This document shows, one piece after another, positions 1 to 12,063 of a stretch of DNA of 64,000 bases. Location of the stretch: NCBI GenBank assembly GCA_038501195.1, contig JBBPUQ010000009.1, forward strand, positions 310,001-374,000. The letters are read 5' to 3'. Every line of letters begins with the position of its first letter. Within the stretch, counting starts at the first letter, position 1. The stretch comes from Nemania diffusa (taxonomy: Eukaryota > Ascomycota > Sordariomycetes > Xylariales > Xylariaceae). The notes below the pieces were generated by a model. The model saw nothing but the letters and a program-made list of their open reading frames with translations. It made no database searches and was not told the origin of the DNA. Made by a program: the position numbers and the translations under genes.

Positions 1-282
1 CCCCAGTTTTCGCCCGGATGGATCCTCCAAGCCCCAAAAGTCCCTCCCCCAGGCCCCAACCAGCCGCTCGTTGACGACAGTGGCCCCATCGTAATTACAC
101 TACATACGCGCGCGTGTTGACAGTGTGTCCCTTGCCCCGTTATCGAATGTAATCAATCCATCTCTGACTATTATCTACCACTTTGTCGAATGATTCCCTG
201 ATGATGACGAAGCATACCACTTAGATAGAGCGCTCCGTGATACAGCCGCCCGTCGCCGTTCCTCGCCGTCACAACTCTCGCG
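1..282. other. Upstream region of the Ngg1 gene
   Basis: No coding frame is supported here. The segment holds a C-rich stretch and an alternating CG run near 109-116, followed directly by the ATG of the Ngg1 gene at 283. It is probably promoter and 5' untranslated sequence. No TATA box was recognised. Confidence 0.5.
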
Positions 283-2853
283 ATGCCTCCAGCGCCGGGC
301 CAGAAGGGGACCGGCAAGAAGGGCTCGAGTGGAAAAGCGCAGCGTAGTCGCAACACGACCCCCATGTCCAGCCTGCCCGCCGGCAACAGCGCCGCCGCCG
401 CCGCCGCTAGCATCATCCCACCCATCGAACTACTCGAGAGCGAATTGTTCGACATCAAGTACGAGCATGTGCGCAACACGCTGTACGACGACATCATCGA
501 CCAGAGCGCCTCCAATGCCGTGATCCCCGATTCCAAGACGCTCGATGCCCTGCTGTCGAAACTGGACAAGCTGCACGACCTCGTCGAACGCCGCGGCAGC
601 TGGAGCGACAAGGGCATGCGCCTGATCGCCGCCGAGAAGAAGGGCTACCACGTCAACGAATTGCCGCCCACGGGCAAATCCGAGTCCCGCAAGGACCGCA
701 TGTCGCAGGAGGTCGACCGGAAGCCCAATAAAAAGAAACGCAAGGCGAACGATAACCTGGCGCCGGCCGACCAGCATCCCGGTACGTTAGCTCCGCAACG
801 AGTTCAGCTCGTGACCGATGTTGTTGTTGCTATTGATGTTCCACGCACACCATACACACGAGACATAATGTATTTTTATTTTTATTTTTATGTGTATACT
901 GTATAAGTATACATGCATACACATAACATACACACATATGCACACAAACATATACCTATGCCGTGCTTATGCTGGCTCAAAGTTCATGAAGTTCGTGTCC
1001 CGAGGGTGGCTTGGAGCTTGGAGTTGAAAATGTCTCGGTGACCAAGCACTGTTTGTTTGTTCCGCTTGGATCTAGCTAGTTAGCTACCAACCTACCTCTC
1101 TACCTTACATCCTCATTCACTTACTTACTTATCCATTTACTTATTCATTTACTTATTCATCTTATTCACCTACTATCTACCTCTCTACCTCTTCCCCTAC
1201 CCACCTACCTGCCTACCTCTCCACCAAAACCCTCGAAGTCCCGCTACCCAACTCCATTTCCACTTTACCTGTCTGTGATCGCGATGCATCCTGCACACAC
1301 TTTCCGCTGCAACCACGACATTTCGGAACTTGATTTTGACCCTCGTCTCTACAGAACGATCCTCTCCACTCCGCGACTCTAGCAGCAAACCTCGCAAATT
1401 ATCCCGCGACCACGACTCGGCAAGCTCCTCGCTGTCTCCCGTCGCCCAACCCACAACGAACGCCATGGAGATCGATGACAAGATAAAGCTCGACAAAAAT
1501 GCCGACGAAGAAGAAGAGGGCGAGGAGTCCTCGGAAGACGAGTTCGCGCCTCCTGCTCGCGAGGCCCCCCAGTTCCAAACCTTTGGCGAAGACCCGTCTA
1601 CCTTTCCCGACCCTACCGTCTATGAAATCCTCGACGCCAAGCCAGGCATGTCCACCGATGAATTAAAAGCCCTGTACTCTGTCGCCGTCTTTCCCAGGAC
1701 CGATCTAGCCGATCAGATTGCCGGCGATCCTCCCGACAAGGATTTCAGCAATGCGAAACCAACAAATCAGATTAGTTTTACCACCTTCTCCAGCTACGTC
1801 GAGCCGTACTTCCGTCCTTTTTCTGAGGAAGACCTCACCTTTCTTAGAGAGAGGGGCGACCGCGTATCGCCTTTTGTCATGCCTAAACGAGGCAAGAAGC
1901 ATTATACCGAGACCTGGGCAGAGGAGGATAATGCCATGGCCATCGACTCAAACAACCAAGGCAGGGACAAGCTGGCGCCGAACCAGCCCCGTGGCACCAT
2001 TGACAACATGGATGACGATGTTGCGGAGACGGATAAGCTGTCGGTCGGGCCCGTTTTGTCGCGTCTCTTACAGGCTATGCGCCCAGAAGCACGTGCCCAG
2101 CCAAGTGAAGATAAGCCGATGACAAATGGCGTCAACGGCGATTCTGACGCGAAGGAAGAACCTAATGGCGACGTGCCTGGAGGTGCGCCAGGAGAAGAGG
2201 GCAAAAACATCCCCCCTGCTGCGTTTATGCCGGAATCAGCTAGCGAAGCCTGGAAGAAGGCCACACATCCAAAGCTGGACTATCTACAGGTCGACGAACG
2301 CATTAAGCAAGAGCTTCGTCACATCGGATTTTTACCGCAGGAGAGTTTCGACGGCGACTATGATGGCCACTTCGACGACGAGGTGGCGGCGCGTCTGCGG
2401 CTCCTCCAGGATCGGCTGCGTCAGCAGATGCTTATCAACGGCGCTCGCAAGGCTAGGCTGGCTGATCTCGTCAAGGAGAGGATGGCCAACCAAGAATACC
2501 AGACCATCTTGGAAGATCTAGATACCCAAGTGCAGGGCGCCTACCTCAAACGTACTAGGACCATGGGCAAGAGTAAGAAATCCAAACGGCCTGGAGGCGC
2601 CGGTGGTGGCAGTCATCCGGCGGGCGGTGGTAGTGCGGGCATGGCGCGACCAGGCATCGGCGACGTGACGAAGACGCTCATGGAACGACGTCGCCGGTGG
2701 ATCGACAGCATCGGAACTGTGTTTGACGATGAGAATCTCGGCAAGGTGCCTCGCGCCTCCGACCCCGACAGTACCATCTTCAAGGCTGACACGATGGCTG
2801 ATCTGATCAAGAAGGAACGGCAGACGTGGGACGAAGAAGTGGAGGAGGAATGA
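283..2853 (+). CDS. NGG1: SAGA/ADA histone acetyltransferase complex subunit Ngg1 (Ada3)
   Basis: Two exons, 283-781 and 1355-2853, give 665 residues. The intron 782-1354 (GTACGT donor, CTACAG acceptor, phase 1) is long for a fungus at 573 bp. Ada3/Ngg1 is a structural subunit of the acetyltransferase module with Gcn5 and Ada2 in SAGA and ADA, acting in the nucleus on histone H3. The N-terminal part has a helical segment (about 45-125) and a basic KKKRK stretch near 150. The centre has the family block reading [11 protein letters not shown] then ETWAEED (about 330-355). The C-terminal Ada3 domain (about 474-575) carries [15 protein letters not shown] and [12 protein letters not shown], typical of PF10198. 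A Gly/Ser linker and a conserved tail ending in acidic residues follow. The intron holds long C/T-rich ACTTATTC and CTACCT repeats. Identification is firm; the exact splice join is inferred from frame and signals. Confidence 0.88.
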
Positions 2854-3717
2854 GATTGTATTCTTTTTATGATACTGGTTTCGGGAATGGTATGCTACAA
2901 CTTGGTCACACAGACGAGGAGAAGGGGTAACAACGGGCGTTGGCGGTTTCTTGATACCAAAGCCGGCGTTCTAGGAGTCAGGGCCTACCATTAGATAGCG
3001 ACTGTTGCATCTAGACGTGCCCCGTGGTTAGGACATCTCGGGGTGAACTTGAACTTGGCCGGCGCTTCTTGCTCACCGTTTGCATTGGTGGTCTGAGAGA
3101 AGATCTGGGCTTTGTACACAAGATGTAGAATCAATTGTTTATGAATGATCCAAAACTTGAAACTGACTACGACGTGCAAATATTAGTTTTAGCGTACGAT
3201 GCTAGCTAAGTATTTATATTGGTTCCTTAGATTGGCGATTTGCCTCTCTTCTTCAAACTCGTGAAGCTCATATGTAGGTAGGTATCTATGTATGAGCTCA
3301 TACTTATTTATCTACTGTATGTGCCCTGATGAGGGTGTCTTGGCTACCAAACCTATAGGCTATAGCCATGTGGTTTGTTCGGGTTAGACTCTATCTACAA
3401 GTAAGACTTACCTGTCTGGTCGTGCGACGCGATTATGTGTTGCTTTTACTATAGAACGAGTCGAGGCCCTTATCTAACACGCCTAGTGTGCTGCGGGGAA
3501 CCTGGCTTGGGGGGATTGCGGCGGCGGCGGCAGGCGGCGGACGTCAAGCTGTCGCGATAAGCTTGCATGAAACTTTGAATTGACTGCAACTATTGTCTAC
3601 TACATAACCTCTTACTTGCTTAGTTATCTACTTTTATGTAGGTGTGTGGGATCTGAATCTGGATGTGTTACTTTGAGGGAAGCTCTTAAAATATTAAGTG
3701 AGTGAGAGAGCTGCAAG
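2854..3717. other. Intergenic region between Ngg1 and urease
   Basis: About 860 bp with no supported gene. It holds the 3' end of the Ngg1 transcript, a short GCGGCGGCGG run near 3517-3538, and the urease promoter. No clear regulatory motif was recognised. Confidence 0.5.
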
Positions 3718-5990
3718 ATGCATCTCGTACCGAAAGAGGTTCGTGCTCTCATATCTATTATACCCTGTCTCAAGGTCGCATGGCGCCAAGCCACACACAC
3801 AGAGTCGGGACAATACACCATACACCATACACCGTATGAGATGAGATGTCGATTTGGGTTGGTAGCGAATGAATAAAATGAAACATTGGCTAATGCGGAA
3901 TGCGGTTCTCTGTTTTTAGCTGGACAAGCTCGTCATATCCCAACTGGGCTTTCTCGCCCAGAGACGTCTCGCGCGAGGTCTCAGACTGAACCATACGGAG
4001 GCCACGGTGAGTTCCCATTACCTAACGTCTACATAAGAGGAACGCGAGGCGCCGCCGTTGTTGGCTGTTGCACGAGGCTTCCAAGACTCTTGGCCCTCAG
4101 TTTTGCTTGCTGCGTCGATCGATGCATAAGCGCACGGAATGGAAAAAAGGAAAGGAGAGGAGAGAAGAAAATATAAAACCGGACAGACAGACAGACAGGG
4201 GCTAATTGTAACGGCGTGTCCCGCCCATCTATCTAGGCCCTCATCGCCAACAACCTGCAGGAGCTCATCCGCGATGGCCAGCACACGGTGGCGGACCTCA
4301 TGTCCATCGGGGCCACGATGCTGGGCCGCCGCCACGTGCTCCCGTCCGTCGTGAGCACGCTGCACGAGATCATGGTCGAGGGCACCTTCCCCACCGGCAC
4401 GTACCTCGTGACCGTGCACAACCCCATCGCCACCGCCGACGGGGACCTCGCCAAGGCCCTCTACGGCAGCTTCCTGCCCCTCCCTCCTCCCTCCGCCTTC
4501 CCGCCGCACCCGTCCTCCGCCTACGACGCCGCGAGCGCCCCGGGGGCGGTGCTCGTGGTGAAGGGCGAGCGCGTGACGCTCAACGCCGGACGCCGCCGCC
4601 TCCGGCTCGCGGTCACGAGCAAAGGGGATCGCCCGATCCAGGTGGGCAGCCACTACCACTTCGTCGAGACGAACCCCCAGCTCGCCTTCGACCGGAAACT
4701 CGCGTACGGCTGCCGCCTCGACATCCCGGCCGGCACGTCGGTGCGCTTCGAGCCTGGCGACACCAAGACCGTCACGCTCGTCGAGATCGCGGGGCGCCGC
4801 GTCGTGCGCGGCGGGAACAACCTCGCCTCCGGCCCCGTGGATCCTACTCGCGCAGACGAGATCGTCGCGAAGCTCCAGGAGGCCGGGTTCGCGCACGCGC
4901 CGCAGCCGACCGCGGACTTGGCATTGGGAGAAGGGGGGGAGCTGGCGCCGTTCACGATGGATCGCGCGGCGTATCGCGCTATGTTTGGGCCGACGACGGG
5001 GGATCGCGTGAGGTTGGGCGCGACGGAGCTTTGGGTGAAGGTCGAGCGCGACCTTACGGCGTACGGGGACGAGTGTAAGTTTGGGGGCGGCAAGACGCTG
5101 CGCGAGGGGATGGGGCAGATGAGTGGGTGTGCTGATGCTGACTGTCTCGACCTCGTTGTTACGAACGCGCTTATTGTCGATTATACGGGTATCTATAAGG
5201 CTGATATTGGAGTTAAGGAGGGGATTATTGTGGCTATTGGCAAGGCGGGGAATCCGGATGTCATGGAGGGTGTTACGGAGGGTATGATTGTGGGAAGCTG
5301 TACGGATGTCATTGCGGGCGAGGGCAAGATTATTACGGCGGGGGGCATGGACTCGCATATTCATCTTATCTGCCCCCAGCAGGCGTATGAGTCTATTGCG
5401 TCGGGCATCACGACTTTGCTTGGTGGTGGTGTGGGACCTAGGTGAGTTTCGTGATGGCTTCTTCTAGCCTCATCGAGTTTATCCCCCCTCTCTTCATTTT
5501 CCTTTTATATATAAAAAGAAAGTAAAATTACTAACTAGACAACCAGCGCCGGCACGTCCGCAACAACATGCACGCCCGGCGCGCACTACACGAAGCAGAT
5601 GCTCCAAGCCTGCGACTCGCTCCCCCTAAACATCGGCATCACCGGCAAAGGCAACGACAGCGCCCCAGAGGCCCTCCGCGAGCAAGTCGCCGCGGGGCAG
5701 TGCGGGCTCAAGCTGCACGAGGACTGGGGCACGACGCCGGCGGCCATCGACGCGTGCCTGCGCGTGTGCGACGAGATGGACGTGCAGTGCCTCATCCACA
5801 CGGACACGCTTAACGAGTCCGGGTACGTCGAGTCCACCCTCGCCGCCATCGCGGGCCGCACCATCCACACCTACCACACCGAGGGCGCCGGCGGCGGCCA
5901 CGCGCCCGACATCATCTCCGTCGTCGCGCACCCCAACGTCCTGCCCAGCAGCACCAACCCCACGCGCCCCTACACGCGCAACACGCTCGA

Positions 5991-6026
<36 letters not shown>

Positions 6027-6970
6027 GTCGCGCGACATCGCCGAGGACGTCGCCTTCGCCGAGTCGCGCATCCGCGCGGAGACCATCGCGGCTGAAGACG
6101 TGCTGCATGATCGCGGCGCGATTAGCATGATGTCCTCCGACTCGCAGGCCATGGGCAGGTGTGGCGAGGTCGTGCTGCGCACGTGGCATACCGCGCACAA
6201 GAATAAGGTCCAGCGCGGACCACTCCCCGAAGACGAGGGCACCGGCGCGGATAACTTCCGCGTTAAGAGGTATGTGAGCAAGTACACCGTCAACCCGGCG
6301 CGCGCGCAGGGCATGGCGCATCTGGTGGGGAGTGTCGAGGTCGGCAGGTTGGCGGATCTGGTGGTGTGGGATCCGGCTTGGTTTGGGGTCAAGCCGAATT
6401 TGGTTGTTAAGAGCGGGTTGATTGCTTGGGCGCAGATGGTATGTTGGTTTTTTCTTTCCCGTTTTTGTTTATCGTTTTCGTTTGGGCGGGTTGTTGTGAT
6501 TTTGTCTATTCTCGGGTTTTAGATTTCAGGGGGGGTTGGATATGGTCTCTCATCTCATTCCCTTCCCCCTATCTATCCCACCACATCTACCCACCTAAAG
6601 AAGAAACAACAAAAAGAGACCCATCCTCACCTAACCCCCTTTTCCACAGGGCGACCCCAACGCCTCCATCCCCACCGTCCAGCCCGTCATCGCGCGCCCC
6701 ATGTTCGCCCCCCTCGTGCCCTCCACGAGCATCGTCTTCGTCTCCCAGGCCAGCATCGACAACGGCGCCGTCGCCTCCTACGGCCTCCGCAAGCGCGTCG
6801 AGCCCGTCCGCGGCTGCCGCGCCGTCGGCAAGAAGGACATGGCCTTCAACGACGCCATGCCCAACATGCGCGTCGACCCTGAGCGATACACCGTCGAGGC
6901 CGACGGCGAGGTTTGTGCGGCTGAGCCGGCGGTTGAGCTGCCGCTTTCGCAGGCGTATTTTGTTTATTAG
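3718..6970 (+). CDS. URE1: Urease (single-chain fungal type)
   Basis: Five exons, 3718-3738, 3920-4006, 4237-5441, 5547-6438 and 6650-6970, give 841 residues, the usual fungal length. The enzyme hydrolyses urea to ammonia and carbamate in the cytosol and needs nickel loaded by accessory proteins, which are not in this window. The chain has the gamma, beta and alpha parts in order. Exon 1 encodes only seven residues (MHLVPKE) and continues into [20 protein letters not shown]. The beta part includes GSHYHFVE. The alpha part has the nickel ligands in [11 protein letters not shown] (His410, His412), the carbamylated lysine in GLKLHEDWG (Lys493), [23 protein letters not shown], the flap CHHL, and the aspartate in [11 protein letters not shown]. 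No active-site residue is missing. Intron 1 has a GTTCGT donor. The body is strongly GC3-biased, which creates a 448-codon antisense frame that is not a gene. Confidence 0.95.
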
Positions 6971-8952
6971 GGGTGAGGTCCGGGTTGTATTGTGTCACTC
7001 GGGCTACCTTATAACCCTTGTCACGGGGTGGGATAGTGGGAGAATTCTCAGGGGAGCATTAGTTAAGGTTACTGGGAGGTTGCTGGACTAGCTCTGTAAG
7101 GTGGCTATAGGTGTATGTCAGGTCGGGTGTAAGTCGTGCGGCCACGATATGCTTGTCATGTATAGTATGTGAGGGTTTCTCTAGCGAACATGAATCAATG
7201 AGTCTCTCCCTAGATTTACATTTGTCTTATAATACCCATTTGGCTATTGAAGTGAGCAGGGAGTTCGAAGCTATCTGTTGTTGCTTGTGCTGGTATTCGA
7301 GGTTGGCGAGAGTGTCTGCCAGTAGAAGATAAAATATAAAAGCGAGACGTCTACCGTGTATGAGTGGGTATCGATATACAGCAGCGCGCACTACTCTACG
7401 GGGCTTAGGCAAGACATCCTTTATAGGTTGTACCTCTCTTTAGGTATACTGGTCTTCTGAGTCTTCTGTCTGCTGGGTAGGTACCTAAGGTTAGGTGGTC
7501 TAGATTTAGGTAGGTAGGTTGTAGGTACCTGAGTTGGACAATGCTGTGGGATCGCTATAGCGTTAGGTATTTCGGAGCGGTATCGTGGCCGAGTACATTA
7601 GCACCCGTGGGCTCTTGTACTCGGGCATCTTGTGCGAGAGTCGGTGTACTCGATGTATTTGTAGGCGGCAGTTGTACTCTGTACATACTGCATTGTTAGG
7701 CGCCCTGTCTGTCCGGGAAGAGATAGAGGTGCTGGCTCAGCATGCCTAGGTGGGCGTCGGTGGGACTTTCGTCTGGCAACGAGAGCAGCAGCTCGAATAA
7801 TCGATTGACCGAAAAGGATGTAAGATGATTGGCCAGCCAAGTTCACATCCGTCTTCAGAGCAGACGCCCCAACATATCTTACTAAACCAGCGCTTACAGA
7901 TATTCCCCTTTGAGCGTACTGTATATAGATAGGTAGATGTATGAATGACTCTTGAAATTCTTCAACCTGGTTGTTCGTCCGGGTACGCTGTTGCTCCCAA
8001 TGCACTGAAATGTTGTACATGGAAAATCTTGTGGTCGACGCAGGATCAGGTCGGTTGGTAGGGAGGTACCTGTACCTACGCCGACGCGGGTAGTCCTGCC
8101 AGGCCTGGTGACCCGCTGACCTGGCCGCCCAAACCTCCTTATGAGGCACCTCTGGGTAACAGGTGGGTAATCCTGGTAACAAGACCGCTGGAATGTAGTT
8201 AACGGTAGACTAAGAATACCTAATTAAGTACCTGTGGGCATGCCGAACGATATAGGGGAGTGTTGTTTGCTCGGGAGTCTCGGAAGACACCTATATATTC
8301 GCGGTACGACACTCACTGCGGTACGCTGGGGAAGGGGTTTATATGTGTGCCTTAGCATTATTAAATAACTGGCAGGAGGCCTATCTAGCTCCTTGGGTGC
8401 AGACATTGCATGAAATCATTACTAGCTAATCGAATCAGGTATACTTGAGGTAAAGCGATATAGAAGCTATCTGTTAAATTGATGTGTTTTGCATAATGAC
8501 TAATATACACCAATTACGCAAGATTTGAATTTGAATTGTTGAATTGTCCTTTACTTGAAGCGTGTAAAAGTCCATGCAATGGAATACATACAGGTTATCT
8601 CCTTTTCAATGCAATTATTCGAATACACCTCACAATCCCACACTGGACCATCCAGACCTGAACGCCTCACTGCCCACAAGCAACCCTGGAAACCTCTCAA
8701 CAAGTAGCCTTGGTCTACCTAATCGGCTTCGCTAACCCATCTGTAAAGTTTTCGTAACTCATACAACCGCCGTAAACCAAGTTAAACCGGAATGGGGAAT
8801 ATGAAAGAGAACGCGGGGCCATAAATATCTAGCCCCTGGCTCTCTAAAACTAGTTCCTAGAACTATCTGGAATCATAACGAGGTATCCCGAAGCCGAAGC
8901 AGGTAGCTCGTACGTAAGAAAAGGGCGAGAAAAAAAACAGCAGAATAGGTCA
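6971..8952. other. Intergenic region between convergent urease and HMG-box genes
   Basis: About 2 kb with no supported gene. The two flanking genes converge on it, so it holds two 3' ends. It contains GGTAGGTACCTA-like motifs near 7480-7535 and 8060-8080. A 194-codon frame on the - strand (7598-8182) has no recognisable domain and reads across these motifs, so I do not call it. Confidence 0.5.
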
Positions 8953-10577
8953 CTAGTTCTTCTTCTTGCGTGCTGACTTCTTAGGCTCTTCGATATCTGG
9001 CACCTTAGACTGACGCTTGCGCTTCTTGTCGGGGCTGGCGGGTGTCGCGTTCTTAGCAGCACTACTCTCGCCATCGTCGACATCACCAGCCGTACTCTTC
9101 CGCTTCCGGGTTTGTTTGCCTTTTGGGGTCTTGGTTCCGTCATCTAAATTAATGGAGGGGGTCGCCATCTGGAGTTGCTCCGCGATAGCCTCCTGGTCAT
9201 TGGGAGCCATGGCTTCGTCGGTGACAACATCCGCTTGAGGAATACCATTGGCGTCGGCGTAGTTAAGAGCATCGCCGTCCGTCATGTTCCTCGCGTCTGG
9301 GTTTCCCGCTTTGTAGGAATGAACTCGCGCATTGTACAAACGCAGGTTGAACTGATACGCATTATTCCAGGCCTATACCTGCAGTTAGCTATCTGTCTCT
9401 GGTATAGGGAAAAAGGTCGGCTCCAAAACCAGTTACAAACTTACCACTTTCTCTTGTGGTGACATGGAAGACCACCGGCGCTGACCTTCCTCCTGAACCG
9501 CACCCTTTGGGGCATCAGTACCGAGGTCATTCGCAATAATAGGTCGAGCAGTTTGCATGTATAGGAAGTAGGGGGTCAAGGGCCGCTTTGGAGCATTAGG
9601 ATCATGAGTCCGCTTCTTGCGTTCCTTTTTCTCCTCTCCATGCGGCAGAAGGTCGCTGAGCTGGCCGCCAATTCCATCGAGTGATGTGATAAGAGACTGC
9701 ATAGATGCGCCGGCTCCATTGTCAAAAGGAGCAGGCTCGCCAATCAGCAGGTTGGTTTGACGAACGAAGTCATCAGAGAAATTCTTCATAAGTGCCGTAA
9801 TCGTGTTAAACCGTTGATGAACCTGATAGCCGTGTTAGCGCACCATGCTTAAGAATCTCAAGGTTACTTCATGTGTAAAGCAAAACAGGTTGATATGTTG
9901 GCGAGCGAATTCATGTAAACCTCAGATGAGGTAATGCTATTCGCAGTGGACGGAGACATCAACCGGCGATCCGAAGAGTCCGGAGGTTGGTAGCGCACCT
10001 CTCCAAAGCGAGGCTACGCCATTGGTACCACTGGTAGCAATACCGGGGCGCGCGCTGAGTAAATGAGAAACCGACGACATAGTGCATACGATATATAACA
10101 GGAGCGTTTGATATATACTATGTTACAGGTGTAGGTGGCCTCATTGTTACGCTAATACAACTCAGAGGTGATATAGGGGCAAACAATATGGCCAGTTCAT
10201 GATGGTGAAAGGTTATGTAGAATAGTAGAGAAGGGTATTAAAATATACAGCAGTGGAAGGGGAGTGTGCACAGGCGTACGACACGGGGACGAGGGCAGAA
10301 GAAACGGTGGTGGTAGTTGGCAACTTACACTGTCGCGCACTCTAATAAACTCGTCGATACCGATAGTGCGCTGTTGAGGTGGTAGAGTGTTCTGCATGCC
10401 CTGCATGGGCGGCTGCTGGGCGATGGCCTGTGGAAGCTGGTGCTGAGGCGCCATCTGGTGCTGAAGCTGTTGATGCTGCTGCTGCATCGCCATAGTGGGC
10501 ATTGGGACCATGACGGGTGCTGGTGCGACTGGTGCAGGCTGCTTGAGGCCGTCTGTCTTCTTGGGGCGAGCCATCAA
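8953..10577 (-). CDS. HMG-box DNA-binding protein
   Basis: Three exons on the - strand, 10577-10329, 9822-9445 and 9372-8953, give 348 residues; all joins are phase 0 with GTAAGT donors. Intron 1 is long (506 bp, GCTAAC branch site 15-20 bp before the acceptor); intron 2 is 72 bp. The N-terminus (1-75) is rich in Gln, Pro and Met. A helical segment follows (IGIDEFIRVRDSVHQRFNTI). One HMG box (about 155-235) starts at THDPNAPKRPLTPYFLYMQT, contains RRWSSMSPQEKV, and continues across intron 2 into AWNNAYQFNLRLYNARVHSY. The C-terminal tail has several basic clusters (KKRKRQSK, KKSARKKKN) that should act as nuclear signals. HMG boxes of this class bend DNA without strong sequence preference. Similar single-box fungal proteins exist, but I cannot name the orthologue. 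The start could be either of two adjacent ATGs. Confidence 0.85.
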
Positions 10578-11089
10578 GTGCAGTATAGGGCGTTGGCGAG
10601 TTCGGGGGGGTGGGCCACTATTATAGGTGAGCGCGCAGGATGGTCGTGGTTGGTTGCTTATGCTTGTGCGTGGTGCTGTGCTGTGCGCGCGCGCTGTTGA
10701 GGAATTCCGGGTGAGATTGTGGCGTGTCTTAGCAAATGCTGGTGTTGGGTCTCAGAACGTCCAGATCCCCGTTACAGCATACAGGAGGGATGGACTGGAT
10801 TGTTTTGGCTTGGTGGTAGTATTCTGTAGTAGGTAGTGTTGAGCGTGCTGGATCACTCAGGTATATACAGCACTGTGGCCCGAGTGTGAAGGCCGACGCA
10901 GAGGGGGAAGAGAGGGAAGAGGCGCGGGAAACAGAAGACTAAGGAAGGTTTACGGGGGCGACGCGCTGAAGCGGGAGGGGCAGCCCTCTAAATATGGTGG
11001 CTGCCCAGGCTGGCTGATTTCGCAAGATCACTGACGAGTGGGTGCACTGGGGACAGGTGGGTGATGGGAGATAGGTTACTTACAGGGAC

Positions 11090-11345
11090 CGTACCTAGGT
11101 AGGCATTGTACCTAAGTAGGTAGTAGTGCGCAGCAAGTTTGGGTGTGTGGTTGTTTCCCCTGCTGGCTTAGCCTATTTTGTTGGCTTTGTGCATTTAGGT
11201 AGGTACCTAAGATACCACGGCCACCTACCTATGGTTTGCACTTGCACTGTAGGTACCTTCCTCATCCACCCCCAGCTCCACGGTGCATCACATTGCAGCT
11301 TTTATTGCTTGGTGGACTGCAATATTTTGTACCTGGTACCTACCT
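11090..11345. repeat. Cluster of GTAGGTACCTAC-type motifs
   Basis: Within 250 bp the sequence has several copies or near-copies of a palindromic motif built from TAGG/CCTA and the GGTACC core: TACCTAGGTAGG (11094-11105), AGGTAGGTACCTAA (near 11197-11210), GTAGGTACCTT (near 11249) and TACCTGGTACCTACC (near 11330-11344). The same core recurs at about 12058, 13543, 13986 and 21430, always between genes. Confidence 0.6.
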
Positions 11346-11979
11346 GGCTGCTTTCCTCCTTACCGCGTAGGTATTTTCATATTTACCCTTTACCGCGCAC
11401 TTATACAACGTACAGCAATTCTTTTCTCACTATCTTTGTTTAGCAGTAACTCGGAGCATTCCTTAAATTTTCTATGCGTTAAAGGATTTTAATCCTATGT
11501 TTTTGCAAAAATCGGTAAGCTTTATAGTTACCTGTTTGTTGTGCTAAAGGCTAAACACGCTCTATAATGTTCAAGTACTTAAGGACTTATGGAGTGGAGG
11601 AGGGTTGCACGATTTTGCTGCTGAGAGAGGGGCTAGAAGAGATTTTAAGCCATGGGCTTGACCTCTGGCCTAGCTAGCTGATCAAATGCACCAGCAGCCC
11701 CGTAATAAAATAAGGAAGAAAAAAAGAATTAATGAAATAAAATCAGAGGTACCGCGACTTGCCTACCTCTTCAATCAGTGATTGCAGCAGCACTTATCCA
11801 CTCGGGCCAGTGCAGCACAAGCAAGGCGCGCTGAAGTACCTACTTTTCCCGTAAGCACCTTTATTCTTCCTGGTTACATACACCAATTAATTGGGATGTA
11901 ACCGATTTGCTCCTTGAATTTTTATCTACCTACTTACTGTCCGCAAGTGTGCTTATAAACTCTCTATAGTAGTGTTGCA

Positions 11980-12063
11980 ATGATGCTGCTAGAAAACGCT
12001 GTTCTTCGCGCTATCGAGGAGAATGAGGGAGAGTTTACCGTCGCGCTCGCCGTTATTAGGTAG
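11980..12063 (+). other. Short exon-like open frame
   Basis: A 27-residue frame starts with two ATGs and reads with protein-like composition (LRAIEENEGEFTVALAVI). It stops inside a GGTAGGTACC motif, and the bases AG|GTAGGT at its end could serve as a splice donor. No downstream partner exon was found. It may be a fragment of a lost gene or chance. Low confidence. Confidence 0.15.

Noticed and set aside
4018..5364. 448-codon open frame on the - strand across urease exon 3
   Set aside because: It is antisense to a complete, well-conserved enzyme. Its length follows from strong GC3 bias, and its translation is Arg/His-rich without a domain.
5626..6321. 231-codon - strand frame across urease exon 4
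   Set aside because: Same cause: antisense shadow of a GC3-biased exon.
7598..8182. 194-codon - strand frame between urease and the HMG-box gene
   Set aside because: No domain, no sensible start context, and it crosses GGTACC motif sequence; composition is not protein-like.
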